Part shown: positions 1 to 9,351 of the stretch, in pieces
Layout of the letters: each line of letters begins with the position of its first letter
Numbering within the stretch: position 1 is the first letter of the stretch
From: Moorena producens 3L
Lineage (GTDB): Bacteria; Cyanobacteriota; Cyanobacteriia; Cyanobacteriales; Coleofasciculaceae
DNA length: 64,000 bases
Assembly (NCBI RefSeq): GCF_000211815.1
Contig: NZ_GL890930.1
Location: 79,838 to 143,837, forward strand
Direction of reading: 5' to 3'
Translations under genes and position numbers: made by a program
Notes under the pieces: generated by a model
What the model saw: the letters and a program-made list of their open reading frames with translations, nothing else
Told to the model about the DNA's origin: nothing
Databases searched by the model: none

Positions 1-1
1 A

Positions 2-154
2 TTCAGTAAATATACCATTGATTTGGATCCTAAAGCCAGTTATACCACAAAGAAAGTTAACATTACCAGTTGTTTAATTAACCCTCAACTCCCTCGTCTT
101 GGTGCCCGTTCACGCTTAGCTTTTAAAAAGCGCAGGGTCCCACGGCAACATTAA
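2..154 (+). CDS. C-terminal fragment of an unidentified protein, cut by the window edge
   Basis: An open frame runs in from the left edge for 50 codons and stops at TAA (152-154). The visible tail is rich in Lys and Arg near its end (AFKKRRVPRQH). I do not recognise the family. Composition and the uninterrupted frame up to the edge favour a real gene end, but 50 codons can also be open by chance. The bases upstream of this window would decide. Confidence 0.4.
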   Translation, partial: FSKYTIDLDPKASYTTKKVNITSCLINPQLPRLGARSRLAFKKRRVPRQH

Positions 155-1114
155 CTTTTTCCTTGACTATCGGACATTAAGAGACTTGTCCCTTAATCAG
201 CTCAACTAACGATAAGTTACTCAAATGAGGGAGTAAGCTGTCACCCATTGAAATTGTGCATGGGGCTGATGGTCAGATGGTCAGATGGCGAGATAGTCAG
301 AGGGTAGACCGGCTTTTGCAGAAGTGGCTCGGACTGAAATTTCAATAGAGCTCTGCGGAAAATACTCAATACCTCTGTGCAACTAGCTCTAAAAACGCGA
401 TCGCCAATTTCAATTACCAGTCAGTTTCTAGCTAAAAATAGGTACTTGAGCTAATTGATGTTAATAAATCAGCCTTTTAAAGAGGGTTATACTCATTGTT
501 TATTTCGACAAAAAAAGTAATCAATTATTATAACGCCATTATATTGGGGGGATTAGTGCCCCAAATCTTAATCTCAATAACCCCAAATACAGCTAATTAT
601 CTGTTCATACTTCCTGGGATTCTTTATCGATGATGTTTTGACAAACATCATATCACCCATCAGCAACCAAGATGCGCTGCTCTACATAGATTTGAATTTG
701 ACCATAGCTGAACAAAATCCCATCAGAGTGCATAATACCCATAAGACCAGTATTAAACCAGCCTTAAAACCCCCTACCCCCTTTTAAAATTACCAATTCA
801 TCGAGTATGCTATGGCTATACCCTTTTGTCAGGATAGTAGCTTGGCCGCAAAACAAGCGGTTGCTTAGGTCTACTTTCTGAGATCTTCTTCCAGAAGTGG
901 TACAAAAGCGTACAAAGTACGGCTGGCTATCGCCTTTTGGCTCTTAGCTCAGAGATTACCTCTGGGATGATTTATGTCAGTCGATAAAATCATTACCTTA
1001 AACCAGTATTTTTCGACCAAACTTTTATAAATTAATCCAAGACTACCAACCAGATAATGCCAACAAAATTTGGTCATTACTGACTTTTAACCTATGGTAT
1101 AAATAATTTATTTC
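155..1114. other. Long intergenic region without a supported gene
   Basis: About 960 bases with stops in all frames and no convincing coding stretch. It holds a short 7-bp-type repeat near 270-300 (GGTCAGAT repeated), a HIP1-like site near 398, and a perfect 9-bp stem with a TGAC loop at 630-651 (ATGATGTTT / AAACATCAT) that is not followed by a T-run. The segment before 1115 is AT-rich and may carry the promoter of the glycosyltransferase. I see no ribosome binding site strong enough to define another start. Confidence 0.6.
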
Positions 1115-2113
1115 ATGAATACATCTGTCTCAGTAGTTATCACCACCTTTAATAAAGCCCAGTACCTCGAACAATCAGTAAAGAGTGTACTAGCGCAAAC
1201 ATTTTCCCAGATTGAATGCATTATTGTCGATGATGGCTCTACCGATAATACCCGCCAAGTTGCTGATCAGTTAGTCCACTACCACCCAGAGATACAGTAC
1301 TTTTATAAAGACAATGGAGGGGTATCGTCTGCTCGTAATTTTGGCGCTGATAAAGCCACTGGAGAATGGATTCAATTCTTAGATGCTGATGATTGGATTC
1401 ATGAAGATAAAATCAGATTTCAATTGAGCTGTTTAGAGGGAACTGGTGATAATGTAGTATTTTACTCCGACTATGAACGGGTCTATGTTGATCAAAACGA
1501 AAACATTATTGAAACCAAGCCTCATGTTGTTGGTGCTCTCACCAAAGAACAGCTCATCGAACGACTGCTAATTTGTCCAGATTTTCTGGCAGATTCTCCT
1601 TTTCCCTTGTTACAGCAATCGATGCTGTTCAAGAAAAAACTCTTAGACCAGAGAAATTTTGATACTCGCCTGAAAGCCTGTGAGGATCGAGAATGGGTAT
1701 TAGAACTTCTGCAACGGAACGTCAGATTCGTCCATACTCCAATCATCGGAGCCTATTATAGAAAACACCGCTTCAATCTCACCGATAATAGCTCACTGAT
1801 GCGGGAGTCTTACATTAAGTATTTTGAAATTGTCTTGACAAATCACCAAAAATTAGTTAGCTTATGCCAGAAAAGTATTAAGTATTTGATAGAAAAAAGT
1901 TTTGAGGAAAAAGACCAGGAAAGTTTTACCAGATTAGCTAAATTAGTGGAATTACCAGTAGATCTGCTCAATGGCAAAATTAAAGTTAATCATCGTTGGT
2001 TATTAAATTTACTCTATTGGCTCAGAACGATGATACCAAACTTTTTACTATACGAAAGATACCGAGGTCCCCGTTCTCGTAAACTTTTATCCATCATTAG
2101 CCGTCGGTCTTAG
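1115..2113 (+). CDS. Family 2 glycosyltransferase
   Basis: The 332-residue protein opens with the classic GT2/GT-A start (VSVVITTFNKAQYLEQSV, residues 5-22), followed by the nucleotide-sugar binding DDGSTDNT segment near residue 40, an ARNFGADKATGEW helix, and the metal-binding DADD motif near residue 92. The C-terminal part has no predicted membrane segment. GT2 enzymes of this kind move a sugar from a nucleotide donor to a polysaccharide or lipid acceptor at the cytoplasmic face; the acceptor cannot be read from sequence. The ATG at 1115 sits just before the conserved fold. The gene stands alone between a long intergenic region and a convergent DUF445 gene, far from the polysaccharide locus starting at 32.7 kb, though a related role is plausible. 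Confidence 0.9.
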   Translation: MNTSVSVVITTFNKAQYLEQSVKSVLAQTFSQIECIIVDDGSTDNTRQVADQLVHYHPEIQYFYKDNGGVSSARNFGADKATGEWIQFLDADDWIHEDKIRFQLSCLEGTGDNVVFYSDYERVYVDQNENIIETKPHVVGALTKEQLIERLLICPDFLADSPFPLLQQSMLFKKKLLDQRNFDTRLKACEDREWVLELLQRNVRFVHTPIIGAYYRKHRFNLTDNSSLMRESYIKYFEIVLTNHQKLVSLCQKSIKYLIEKSFEEKDQESFTRLAKLVELPVDLLNGKIKVNHRWLLNLLYWLRTMIPNFLLYERYRGPRSRKLLSIISRRS

Positions 2114-2192
2114 CATAAACTGGGATAAAAGTCCCGTTCCGTAGAATCAGCCTCAGGATAAATCCTAGAGAGCATCCTGATTAAATTCCTGA

Positions 2193-3431
2193 TTAAATTC
2201 CTCCTGTCAACAGCAGCAACACTGTTTGAAATAGTCCCACCATCACTCCTAAAATACCCCCTAAATTCACAATAGCTTGTAATTCACTTTTCACTAAAGT
2301 CTGAATCGTGATTTCCATATCTTTTGGAGAAGTAGCGTTTACCCGTTCAACAATCACCTCATCAATAGATAAAATCGGAATCACTTCAGTCATAATTTTT
2401 TCCAAATCCTCCTCCAGGTAGCGCTCTATAACCAAAGCGAGTTCCTTGCTAATCATTGTCAACGATGTAGTCATAATTGCTGAATCTCGGAGCCGATTAA
2501 CAATTAAGGCAGACACTTTTTCCCAGTCAATAGATTGATTTAATCCTTGTATAAATTCAGCACCCCCCTCTTGAATATAAGCACGCACCGAATCCCGCAT
2601 AGTTTTCCGTAGTTGTCTCACTGTTGACAAAGGCAGATTTTGCAATGAAACATTTTGCAACCATTCCCGCAAGCGATCGCGAGTTCCTAGAGCCACAATT
2701 AACTCTTCGATGCGAGCATTAGTCGCTTCTTTTTCGTCAAGGCAAAAGCTTCGCAGGCGGATCAAAGCATTGCGTATACCAAATAAATTTGCCACTACCC
2801 AGTATGTCCCACTGGACTTTTCCCGAAAGTCTTCATCAATGATTTGAATGTTGCGGTCAGTTAGGAAATCAATAACTGCCTGTCGCAAAATATCTGGGGG
2901 TAGTACTACTTTTAAGATCCACTCAGAAAGCTTCCGAGCTTGTTCTTGATCCAGTCGAAACTCCAATAAAATCTGGTCAAAAACATGGTTAAGTTGGGCT
3001 TCTAGGAAATCCTTACGACGGGCTAAGACTTTTAGCATACGTGGCAACGATTCCCCGATCAAGTCTCGGAGAATCCCAGCAAGAATATGAGCTGTTTTCT
3101 GTTGCTTATCCGACCGGACTTGATCTAGCGCTAGGTTTAATAGCCACAAGATCGCTCCTTCCACACGTTCAGTATGGAGCAGACGCTTTGCCAAACGCTG
3201 TAACTCTGTTGGCGTCAGCAGAGAACCCATAATAGTGTCAGCAACTCGCCTAGCCAGCCGTTCCTGGTTGCGAGGAATTAAACCTGGTGTAAAAGGTAGC
3301 TGACGCTTACCGATGTAAATTGGTCTGTAGGGACGGAACAACATTTTGATGGCTAAATCATTGGTGAAATAGCCAATAATTCCCCCAGCTATGGGAGGAA
3401 CAAACAACAATAATAGGTTAAACAGATCCAA
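2193..3431 (-). CDS. DUF445 family membrane protein
   Basis: A 412-residue protein with the DUF445 signature at its start: a hydrophobic segment (LLLLFVPPIAGGIIGYFT), then NDLAIKMLFRP and LPFTPGLIPRNQERLARRV. A long, charged helical middle follows. The C-terminus is another hydrophobic segment (residues about 388-411). Both ends would sit in the membrane with the helical part in the cytoplasm or periplasm. The family is widespread and its biochemical role is unknown. The start codon is TTG (3431), with no upstream in-frame ATG and no obvious Shine-Dalgarno site, but the family-typical N-terminus begins exactly there. It is transcribed towards the glycosyltransferase. Upstream lies a repeat-bearing inverted element. 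Confidence 0.85.
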   Translation of the reverse strand: MDLFNLLLLFVPPIAGGIIGYFTNDLAIKMLFRPYRPIYIGKRQLPFTPGLIPRNQERLARRVADTIMGSLLTPTELQRLAKRLLHTERVEGAILWLLNLALDQVRSDKQQKTAHILAGILRDLIGESLPRMLKVLARRKDFLEAQLNHVFDQILLEFRLDQEQARKLSEWILKVVLPPDILRQAVIDFLTDRNIQIIDEDFREKSSGTYWVVANLFGIRNALIRLRSFCLDEKEATNARIEELIVALGTRDRLREWLQNVSLQNLPLSTVRQLRKTMRDSVRAYIQEGGAEFIQGLNQSIDWEKVSALIVNRLRDSAIMTTSLTMISKELALVIERYLEEDLEKIMTEVIPILSIDEVIVERVNATSPKDMEITIQTLVKSELQAIVNLGGILGVMVGLFQTVLLLLTGGI

Positions 3432-3515
3432 AACAAAAATCGAGTTGTGTAGAACTTAAAAAGCAGGTAATAGGTAATTTTAAAGTATGATGGAGAAAGT
3501 ATGAAGTAAACTAGT

Positions 3516-3765
3516 TATAGCATTTATTAAATAGGTGAGGTACCCCGCCCTTGGAGGAGTAGGGAATAGGGAATAGGGAATAGGGAATAGGGAATAGGGA
3601 ATAGGGAATAGGGAATAGGGAATAGGGAATAGGGAATAGGGAATAGGGAATAGGGAATAGGGAATAGGGAATAGGGAATAGGGAATAGGGAATAGGGAAT
3701 AGGGAATAGGGAATAGGGAATAGGGAAAAAATCCTCTGTACCTCATTACTATGAGAACCGCTATA
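3516..3765. mobile_element. MITE-like element, family B copy 1, with internal heptamer expansion
   Basis: The left end reads TATAGCATTTATTAAATAGG then TGAGGTACC. The right end, read on the minus strand, is TATAGCGGTTCTCATAGTAA then TGAGGTACA. The right end matches four other places in the window (38731-38942, 40558-40715, 43986-44104, 58811-58926). No coding sequence lies between the ends. The interior is dominated by the GGGAATA array. In other copies the interior carries only two or three such units, so the array looks like a local expansion. Confidence 0.65.
3560..3727. repeat. Heptamer tandem array (GGGAATA), about 24 units
   Basis: An uninterrupted 7-bp tandem repeat of about 168 bases. 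It belongs to the class called STRR (short tandemly repeated repetitive) sequences in cyanobacteria. Because 7 is not a multiple of 3, it reads as an open frame encoding a 7-residue repeat (SLFPIPY) on the minus strand; this is an artefact and not a protein. It lies inside an inverted-repeat element between the DUF445 gene and raf1. Confidence 0.95.
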
Positions 3766-4011
3766 TATGGCTGCGGTCCCTTAACAATTAGTAGGTTTGA
3801 GCATTAATTCAAAGATGCACCATCCCTCACCTTTATCATTATTGCTGCCTTTACACTTGCTATCTTCATCTTTTATACTTCAAGAATTTATTTAATGCCC
3901 AATCTCTATTGTAGGCTTTTTCCAAAAGTGACATCCTGCTACACTAAACCCGAACGGGATATAATACACATTGCCGTTGATGGCACTGTTCGTTTTCTTT
4001 TTCTTTAAACC

Positions 4012-5106
4012 ATGACTGAAGTACCACCAGGCTCTCCTGAAAGTCACCCTCAAACCAATTCAGAACAGATAAATGCTGAAGATTTATTAACCTTACTGCG
4101 GCGCAAAGAACGTAACTGGGTGGAGTGGGGTCAAGCCTGTCAGCAGCTACAAAAAGCTGGCTACAGTTCTCAGGTAATTTTTGAAGAAACTGGGTTTGAG
4201 CCAATTCAACAGAATCAAGTGATGGTGGCATCTCAGGTTTACACAAGTTTGATTACAGTCGGGGTGTCCGATGAAGTGCGATCGCGTTTTGAGAGTACTG
4301 GTAGCGATTCCCTGTACGAGTTGCGGATTCTCACCCAAGAGGAACGAGCTGCTGCTGCTGAATTTCTCGTTGCTAGAAACTTGAACTCCGAAGGAGCCCA
4401 TGAAGTTGCCAAAGCACTCAAGACCTTTTCCCGCAGAAGCCGTCCACCGGAGGGATTCACCAATCATCCTGGTGATGCTGTTGCCTATCAGTATTGGAAA
4501 CTTGCCAAACAACACAATGATTTGCAAGAACGTTCTCGTTTGATTGCCCGAGGCTTGATGTTTGCTCATACTCAACAAGCCCGACAACAAATCGAAGAAT
4601 TACTCACAGGAGCATTTGGTAGCACTCAGCGTCCAGCCCCCAGATTACCCATATACCGCCTTGAAGCTGAAGAAGATTTGCCCCGTTTGCTTCCGGTAGT
4701 GGGTGCCTTACCCCTGACAATAGCTGATCTCAACCAGGTTCCTAGAACTGACTATAAGGGCACTTTTAGTATAGTTAAGGGGCTTCGAGAGCAGATGTTC
4801 GCCGCAGTACCGGGCTGGCAGGTAGTTTTGAAGGCACAAGATCCAGTGGTGATTTTGTGTAACAGTAATCAGCTGCCTATTCAACAGAATAACAAACCTG
4901 AAGAGATTTTGCTTATTATTGACCGCTCACAGCAGCAGTGGGATGGGGACAGCTACTTTTTGGTTGAAGAATCAGGACAGTTAGAGATTAAGTGGTTTCC
5001 AGATTCTCCTGATATTAGTTTTTTGGGACGCCTCATCCTAGTATTACGACCGAAAAAAATTCTGGATGAAGCATTAAGTCAAGATGTCTGGCAAATTGAT
5101 GAGTAA
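4012..5106 (+). CDS. raf1: Rubisco accumulation factor 1 (Raf1)
   Basis: The 364-residue protein matches Raf1 over its length. It has an N-terminal helical domain (about 20-200) with the pattern LLRRKERNWVEWGQACQQL and the conserved YQYWKLAKQHNDLQERSRLI helix, a linker around 205-215, and a C-terminal beta-rich dimerisation domain (about 220-355). Raf1 is a dimeric assembly chaperone that clamps folded RbcL antiparallel dimers and promotes the RbcL8 core before RbcS binds. It acts in the cytosol on Form I Rubisco. Recognition is from remembered family sequence; no Rubisco genes lie in this window. The ATG at 4012 is preceded by a long untranslated stretch, and the gene appears monocistronic. 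Confidence 0.9.
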   Translation: MTEVPPGSPESHPQTNSEQINAEDLLTLLRRKERNWVEWGQACQQLQKAGYSSQVIFEETGFEPIQQNQVMVASQVYTSLITVGVSDEVRSRFESTGSDSLYELRILTQEERAAAAEFLVARNLNSEGAHEVAKALKTFSRRSRPPEGFTNHPGDAVAYQYWKLAKQHNDLQERSRLIARGLMFAHTQQARQQIEELLTGAFGSTQRPAPRLPIYRLEAEEDLPRLLPVVGALPLTIADLNQVPRTDYKGTFSIVKGLREQMFAAVPGWQVVLKAQDPVVILCNSNQLPIQQNNKPEEILLIIDRSQQQWDGDSYFLVEESGQLEIKWFPDSPDISFLGRLILVLRPKKILDEALSQDVWQIDE

Positions 5107-5209
5107 TTAGTCATTAGTTATTAAGTTAGTTAATTTCTGTTTTGTTGACTCTTGACTCTTGGCTGTTGACTCTTAAAAATTACCCTCAACAAAACCCTTT
5201 TCATCAGGC

Positions 5210-5857
5210 TCAAGTAGTTCGATTAGCCAGTACTGCATAGAATGGATCGCCTAAAGTGATCCCAAGCTGTAGCAGAAAAGTAGGAAGCGGGGATGGTCGA
5301 GCAACAACCTCAGGCGAACTAAATCCAGGAATAGACTGGTAATAGGTTTTCACTAACTCCACTCGACTTGTCTCGGTCCCATCTCGCCAGGACTGAATCG
5401 CCTTTTGAAAAAACATTCGGTTAGAAAAGCTAATAATTGCCATTCCCCCTGGTTTTAAGACACGATGAATCTCAGCAAAAACTTTTTCAGGGTACTGAAG
5501 ATACTGAACTGAAACAGCAATCAGCACAGCATCAAAGTCTTGGTCAGGCAATGGCAATTGCTGGTTTTGATTCAAGTCTTGGATAAAGTAGTGATTAAGT
5601 CTAGGATTTTTGACCAATTCTTCCAGATTCATGCCATGCCCCTCAACATGAGCAAACTCCATGTCTTCTGGTAAGTGAGAAACCCAACTGCTCATGAGAT
5701 CCAGGATTCGCGTGTTGGGTTGTAGTCGTTCCCGGTAGAGGTTTACCAGCTGATCGATAAAGCCCTCATCGACATGAGTCACAAACCGTGGAAATGAATA
5801 GAACAGAACATCATCGCTCTCATCCAATTTACTGCGTTGAAGGCGCTGGTAGATCAT
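5210..5857 (-). CDS. SAM-dependent methyltransferase (class I, type 11-like)
   Basis: The 215-residue protein has a Rossmann methyltransferase layout: NTRILDLMSSWVSHLP near 54-69 at the motif I position, the acidic loop FAHVEGHGMNLEEL, the motif IV region DFDAVLIAVSVQYLQYPEK, and the post-IV segment EIHRVLKPGGMAIISFSNR. Motif I is atypical: the glycine-rich GxGxG is replaced by LMSSW. This variant occurs in a small cyanobacterial and plant subgroup, so SAM binding is likely but the substrate is unknown. The ATG at 5857 is the natural start. It converges with raf1; the 100 bases between hold short TTGACTC-type repeats. Confidence 0.8.
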   Translation of the reverse strand: MIYQRLQRSKLDESDDVLFYSFPRFVTHVDEGFIDQLVNLYRERLQPNTRILDLMSSWVSHLPEDMEFAHVEGHGMNLEELVKNPRLNHYFIQDLNQNQQLPLPDQDFDAVLIAVSVQYLQYPEKVFAEIHRVLKPGGMAIISFSNRMFFQKAIQSWRDGTETSRVELVKTYYQSIPGFSSPEVVARPSPLPTFLLQLGITLGDPFYAVLANRTT

Positions 5858-6441
5858 TTTATGATATGGTACGTATCTTGCTCACGAATATTATAAAGAT
5901 TTATGAAGTTTATGGTAAGTATTTCTGAGTTTGGGTTATTGCAAGGAATATTTTGAGGCGGTTAGACAGGATTCTACAACAAAAATAGGGAAGAGCATTA
6001 ATATCTCTTCCCCATTGTTGATTTTTGTATTGATTTTGGTTGTCTTGGTTTCGGTTTTGGAGTGCTTTCCGACTTTCCTTAAGCTTCCGGCGCAGCATCT
6101 GAGTCTGTTTTTTCAGTTGTTTGCGCCGTGCAGAGCCGATACTTTTTAGCTACCAGAATCTACCAAAGGTAAACTCTAGCTCGCCAATGCAAGCTGATTT
6201 CTCAGCCAGGGGGTATCTCCCAAAGCCCTCAGGAATATCCCGCGAGCGCCATAAAAATTTCAACAAATTTGGTTCCACCGGGAACTAAGCGCAACTATTA
6301 AACCCTTGGTTTTCGGCTTTAATTTAAGTTACATAATAATCCCTGTCGGTGTTACCCTAATTTAAGTCTAACAAATAATAAGAGTTTTTGCTAGACTCTG
6401 CGACATTTTCTCTAGCTGTTTACTAACCCTTAGTTACAGTG
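5858..6441. other. Intergenic region between methyltransferase and tRNA-Leu
   Basis: About 580 bases without a supported gene. Short open frames here lack family features and good start signals. The part next to the methyltransferase probably carries its promoter. No clear T-run hairpin terminator was seen downstream of the tRNA. Confidence 0.5.
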
Positions 6442-6523
6442 GGCGGGGAGAGACTCGAACTCTCATGACCATAAGGCCGCCACATTTTGAGTGTGGTGCG
6501 TCTACCAATTTCGCCACCCGCCC
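6442..6523 (-). tRNA. tRNA-Leu (anticodon CAA)
   Basis: Read on the minus strand, the 7-bp acceptor stem is GGGCGGG / CCCGCCC. The D arm contains GCGAAATTGGTAGACGC, typical of tRNA-Leu. The anticodon stem-loop is CCACA-CTCAAAA-TGTGG, giving anticodon CAA (codon UUG). A long variable arm follows, then the T arm GAGAG-TTCGAGT-CTCTC and discriminator A. The 3' CCA is not encoded. The first 22 bases overlap the end of the M48 protease reading frame, whose TAG stop lies in the D arm. Confidence 0.95.
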
Positions 6524-7371
6524 GTTTGGGCATCTCCTTTATTATAACTAATTAATCGCTGATTTAACAAGGACTGATAAGATTGAGAACTTGCCCAACG
6601 GTCAATTTCTCGCGCCCGTAGTACAGGTAAGGGATGGCTCAGTTGAGAGATCTGCAATTGTTGGAGTACTTGACCCAGCTCAGTATCACCAGCGCTATCG
6701 TAAGCTCTAGCTTGAGTAATAAACGCATCTAGGTTAAGTTGTGGTGCCAGAGTTGGCGAACCACCAGCCAGTTTCATCAATACAGACATGACCACTCTCG
6801 GATTTTGAGTAGCCAGTAAAGCAGCGCGATCGCAACTAAATTCCGCACATCTTAGCCACTCTAACATCTTCTCCTGTATGCTTTGAGCAATGAGCATCCC
6901 CCAATTGGGAATTAAACTAGCCGCTAATACCATGATATTGAGCGGTGTCAGGTACACCCCATGTTCACATTTGAGATGACCCAGTTCATGGGCAATAACC
7001 GCCTGAATTTCCTCTGGTGTCAGGAGATCAATTAAAGAGGTGTGCAAGACAATGAAAGGCTGTTTACCCCGCATAGCGAAGGTATAGGCATTGGGAGCGG
7101 GATTTTGCTGCACATAAAGCTGAGGCGGCTCTAAATCTAAAGTTGTGCAGGCATCTTCGAGTAGTTTATGAAGATGGGGCAGTTGATTTTCTCCCACCAA
7201 GACACTAGCAGCAATATTGTTCAGGTAAAAAAACTGTTCCGCCACAGGACCTAGTAAATTTCGCACCACCAAGTCTATCCCTGGCAACTGTTTCAGGGCT
7301 GTGGTTGCTTCCAAATCTAGGGGATGACGAAAATGATCTGCCTTCAGACCAAATAGTGATGTTTTAGTCAT
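6502..7371 (-). CDS. M48 family zinc metalloprotease
   Basis: A 289-residue protein with the metalloprotease motif HELGH at residues 128-132 and a downstream glutamate in CAEFSCDRAA (third zinc ligand). The hydrophobic stretch LNIMVLAASLIPNWGMLIAQ follows the active site, as in HtpX/Ste24-related proteases, so it is probably membrane-associated and may act on membrane or misfolded proteins. The ATG at 7371 fits the conserved start. The last residues (GGWRNW) and the TAG stop are read from the 5' part of the tRNA-Leu gene, so the ancestral stop appears lost or the two genes have grown into each other. Any transcript processed at the tRNA 5' end would lose this stop codon. Confidence 0.88.
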   Translation of the reverse strand: MTKTSLFGLKADHFRHPLDLEATTALKQLPGIDLVVRNLLGPVAEQFFYLNNIAASVLVGENQLPHLHKLLEDACTTLDLEPPQLYVQQNPAPNAYTFAMRGKQPFIVLHTSLIDLLTPEEIQAVIAHELGHLKCEHGVYLTPLNIMVLAASLIPNWGMLIAQSIQEKMLEWLRCAEFSCDRAALLATQNPRVVMSVLMKLAGGSPTLAPQLNLDAFITQARAYDSAGDTELGQVLQQLQISQLSHPLPVLRAREIDRWASSQSYQSLLNQRLISYNKGDAQTGGWRNW

Positions 7372-7583
7372 TAGCTGTTAGTCGTTAGTCATTAGTAATT
7401 ACTTATTAGTCTAGGACTTCCCCAAAATCTATGGCTCAAGCCTAATCTATTGTAGGGGTACAAGCCTTGCACCCTAACTAGTTATAGCGCTACCTCTATA
7501 TAGCTAATTCTATAGCGTCACTGCCTAAGTCTTCTAGTCCTTGGTTGTAGTCTTGAATTGACAGACTTTAAACTAACAATGCC

Positions 7584-7940
7584 CTAAACGCTAAACGACT
7601 TACCACAGCCACAGCTTTGATTGGCATTGGGGTTGGTGAATTGGAATCCACCACCAATCATAGCATCGCTGTAATCCAGTACCAGACCGTAGAGATAAAG
7701 CAGACTTTTTGGATCACAGATTATTTTGAAGCCATCGTAGTCAAAGATTTCATCATTCTCCCGAATGTTACTAGGTTCTTCAAAATCCATCATGTAAGAC
7801 AGTCCTGAACAGCCTCCCTGGCGAACACCAACTCGCAGGTAAAGGTCTTTTCCTTGACTTTGTTGCAGGGCTAAAACGTGCTTTAGAGCTTTGTCTGTCA
7901 GTTGAATACCTTTTTGCTGTGACTCAGTTACTTGTGCCAT
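7584..7940 (-). CDS. HesB/IscA/SufA-type iron-sulfur cluster carrier
   Basis: At 118 residues it has normal A-type carrier length. The three invariant cysteines are present: C44 in QGGCSGLSY, and C110 and C112 in the C-terminal CGCGK motif. Such proteins bind a 2Fe-2S or 4Fe-4S cluster (or iron) and hand it to target apoproteins in the SUF pathway; all act in the cytosol. The start ATG (7940) gives the usual short N-terminal extension before ITLTDKA-like sequence (IQLTDKALKHV). No suf operon genes adjoin it, which is usual for the stand-alone cyanobacterial copy. Which recipient it serves cannot be told. Confidence 0.93.
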   Translation of the reverse strand: MAQVTESQQKGIQLTDKALKHVLALQQSQGKDLYLRVGVRQGGCSGLSYMMDFEEPSNIRENDEIFDYDGFKIICDPKSLLYLYGLVLDYSDAMIGGGFQFTNPNANQSCGCGKSFSV

Positions 7941-8193
7941 TGCTTACTTTTGACTCCTAATTTTGCTTGGTCTTAAGTTGTTGTGGATTTTAAAGAAAGA
8001 TAATTATCAGGCTCTAACCCAAGATTTAGCTTAGAGTGTCTCATCAAACTAGATGCTTCACAGCTTATAGCTGAATCAGCTCTGCCAGTTCACAGTTTTG
8101 TTGTTTATCGATAATTCTCTAATTTGCGTGAAATGGGAATTATCGGGGGTTTAGATTTTAATTGTAACGAGTCTTTAGGCTACCATGCATTAA

Positions 8194-9351
8194 TCATTCT
8201 ACGTTATGGTTTAACCTTCCACCGTGACTAAGATACTGGCTAATCTCTTCTTCACTAACTCGGTAACCACAGTTAATAATCATCTTCTGTACTTGTTGGC
8301 TGCACTGCACCCCTTGCTCAGATATACCCAGACAGTTATAAACTGTCCTGAGTTGAGAGAATTCAGCCTTTTCATGGAACAAGCTCTCCCCCTCCCCAGG
8401 ATGGGCGATTTCTTGCCAAAGTCTTAAGGCTTGTAAGTGATAGGCTAAGGCATGGGGGTAATTTCCCAAGTGGTAGTGAACCGCTCCGATATAATCCAAG
8501 CTTCTGGTGTTACGATGAAGTGATTTACTCAGTTCCTGACCAATCTCCAAAGCTTGATGATAGAAATCCAATGCCCGTAGTTCCTCACCTAGTCGGAAGT
8601 AAACTGTGCCAATCCTCTCAAGAGTAGTTAACTTCCGACTAGAGTAACCAGAGGATGTTTTTTTTTCGTGAATGCTTAGGGCTTGCTCCAAGACAGCTAG
8701 AGCTTGACGGTATCTTCCAAGCTGGGTATAAGCTTCCCCTATATTTTCCAGTGCTCTGCCTTCGCCCTCAACTGAATTGCCTAAGTTTTGAAAAATCTTC
8801 ATGGCTTGGCGAAAGCATCTCAGAGCCAGCACTGGTTGATGCCAGCTATTGTGAATTTCCCCTAGGTGATTAAGGATTTTAGCAATTTCTGAATGATCTT
8901 GAGTTTTTTGGAAAATCCTCAATGCTTTTAGATAAACCTTAAATGCCTTATCATCCTGGTTAGTCTGGCAATAAGCCATTCCGAGATGATGAAGAATGAC
9001 GCCTAAACTCTTGGGCGAACCAATATCATTGGCCATTTGTAAACTTTGCTTGAGACACTTGATTCCCCAGGCATACTCTCCCAAACGGCAATGAACTAAC
9101 CCAATGCGTTTGAGAGTATCCACTTGACCAGCCAAATCTTCCTTAGTTTGACAAATTGCTAAGGTGTTTTGCAGTGTTTTGAGTATATTTTGTAACTGAC
9201 TTTGGCGATACTTACGAGGTTGAGGCTGGACAGGGTCATCTCCTGCACTCTTGTTTTGGTGTTGCTCGACTTCCGTTTCAACTAGATTCTGAACCAGATG
9301 TGCCATAGTAATATTGCTCCCTGATGTAGATGGGGGGGATGATGGAGCCAA
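8194..9351 (-). CDS. Tetratricopeptide repeat protein
   Basis: The 385-residue protein has consecutive 34-40 residue TPR units from about residue 75 to 335, with typical pairs such as LGEYAWGIKCLKQSLQMA, LGRYRQALAVLEQALSIHE and LGNYPHALAYHLQALRLWQE. No signal peptide or membrane segment is seen, so it should be a cytosolic scaffold. TPR arrays with spacing near 40 residues are common in cyanobacterial regulatory proteins, but there is no enzyme domain here and the partner is unknown. The short Ser/Pro-rich N-terminus (MAPSSPPSTSGSN) before helix one may be overextended; a second ATG (residue 16) is possible. Confidence 0.85.
   Translation of the reverse strand: MAPSSPPSTSGSNITMAHLVQNLVETEVEQHQNKSAGDDPVQPQPRKYRQSQLQNILKTLQNTLAICQTKEDLAGQVDTLKRIGLVHCRLGEYAWGIKCLKQSLQMANDIGSPKSLGVILHHLGMAYCQTNQDDKAFKVYLKALRIFQKTQDHSEIAKILNHLGEIHNSWHQPVLALRCFRQAMKIFQNLGNSVEGEGRALENIGEAYTQLGRYRQALAVLEQALSIHEKKTSSGYSSRKLTTLERIGTVYFRLGEELRALDFYHQALEIGQELSKSLHRNTRSLDYIGAVHYHLGNYPHALAYHLQALRLWQEIAHPGEGESLFHEKAEFSQLRTVYNCLGISEQGVQCSQQVQKMIINCGYRVSEEEISQYLSHGGRLNHNVE

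Noticed and set aside
3560..3727. Possible CRISPR array
   Set aside because: Units are contiguous 7-mers with no spacers; the other arrays are also direct tandem repeats.
3480..3746. Minus-strand frame with a repeated SLFPIPY peptide
   Set aside because: Encoded by the GGGAATA array; a heptamer repeat without stops stays open by itself.
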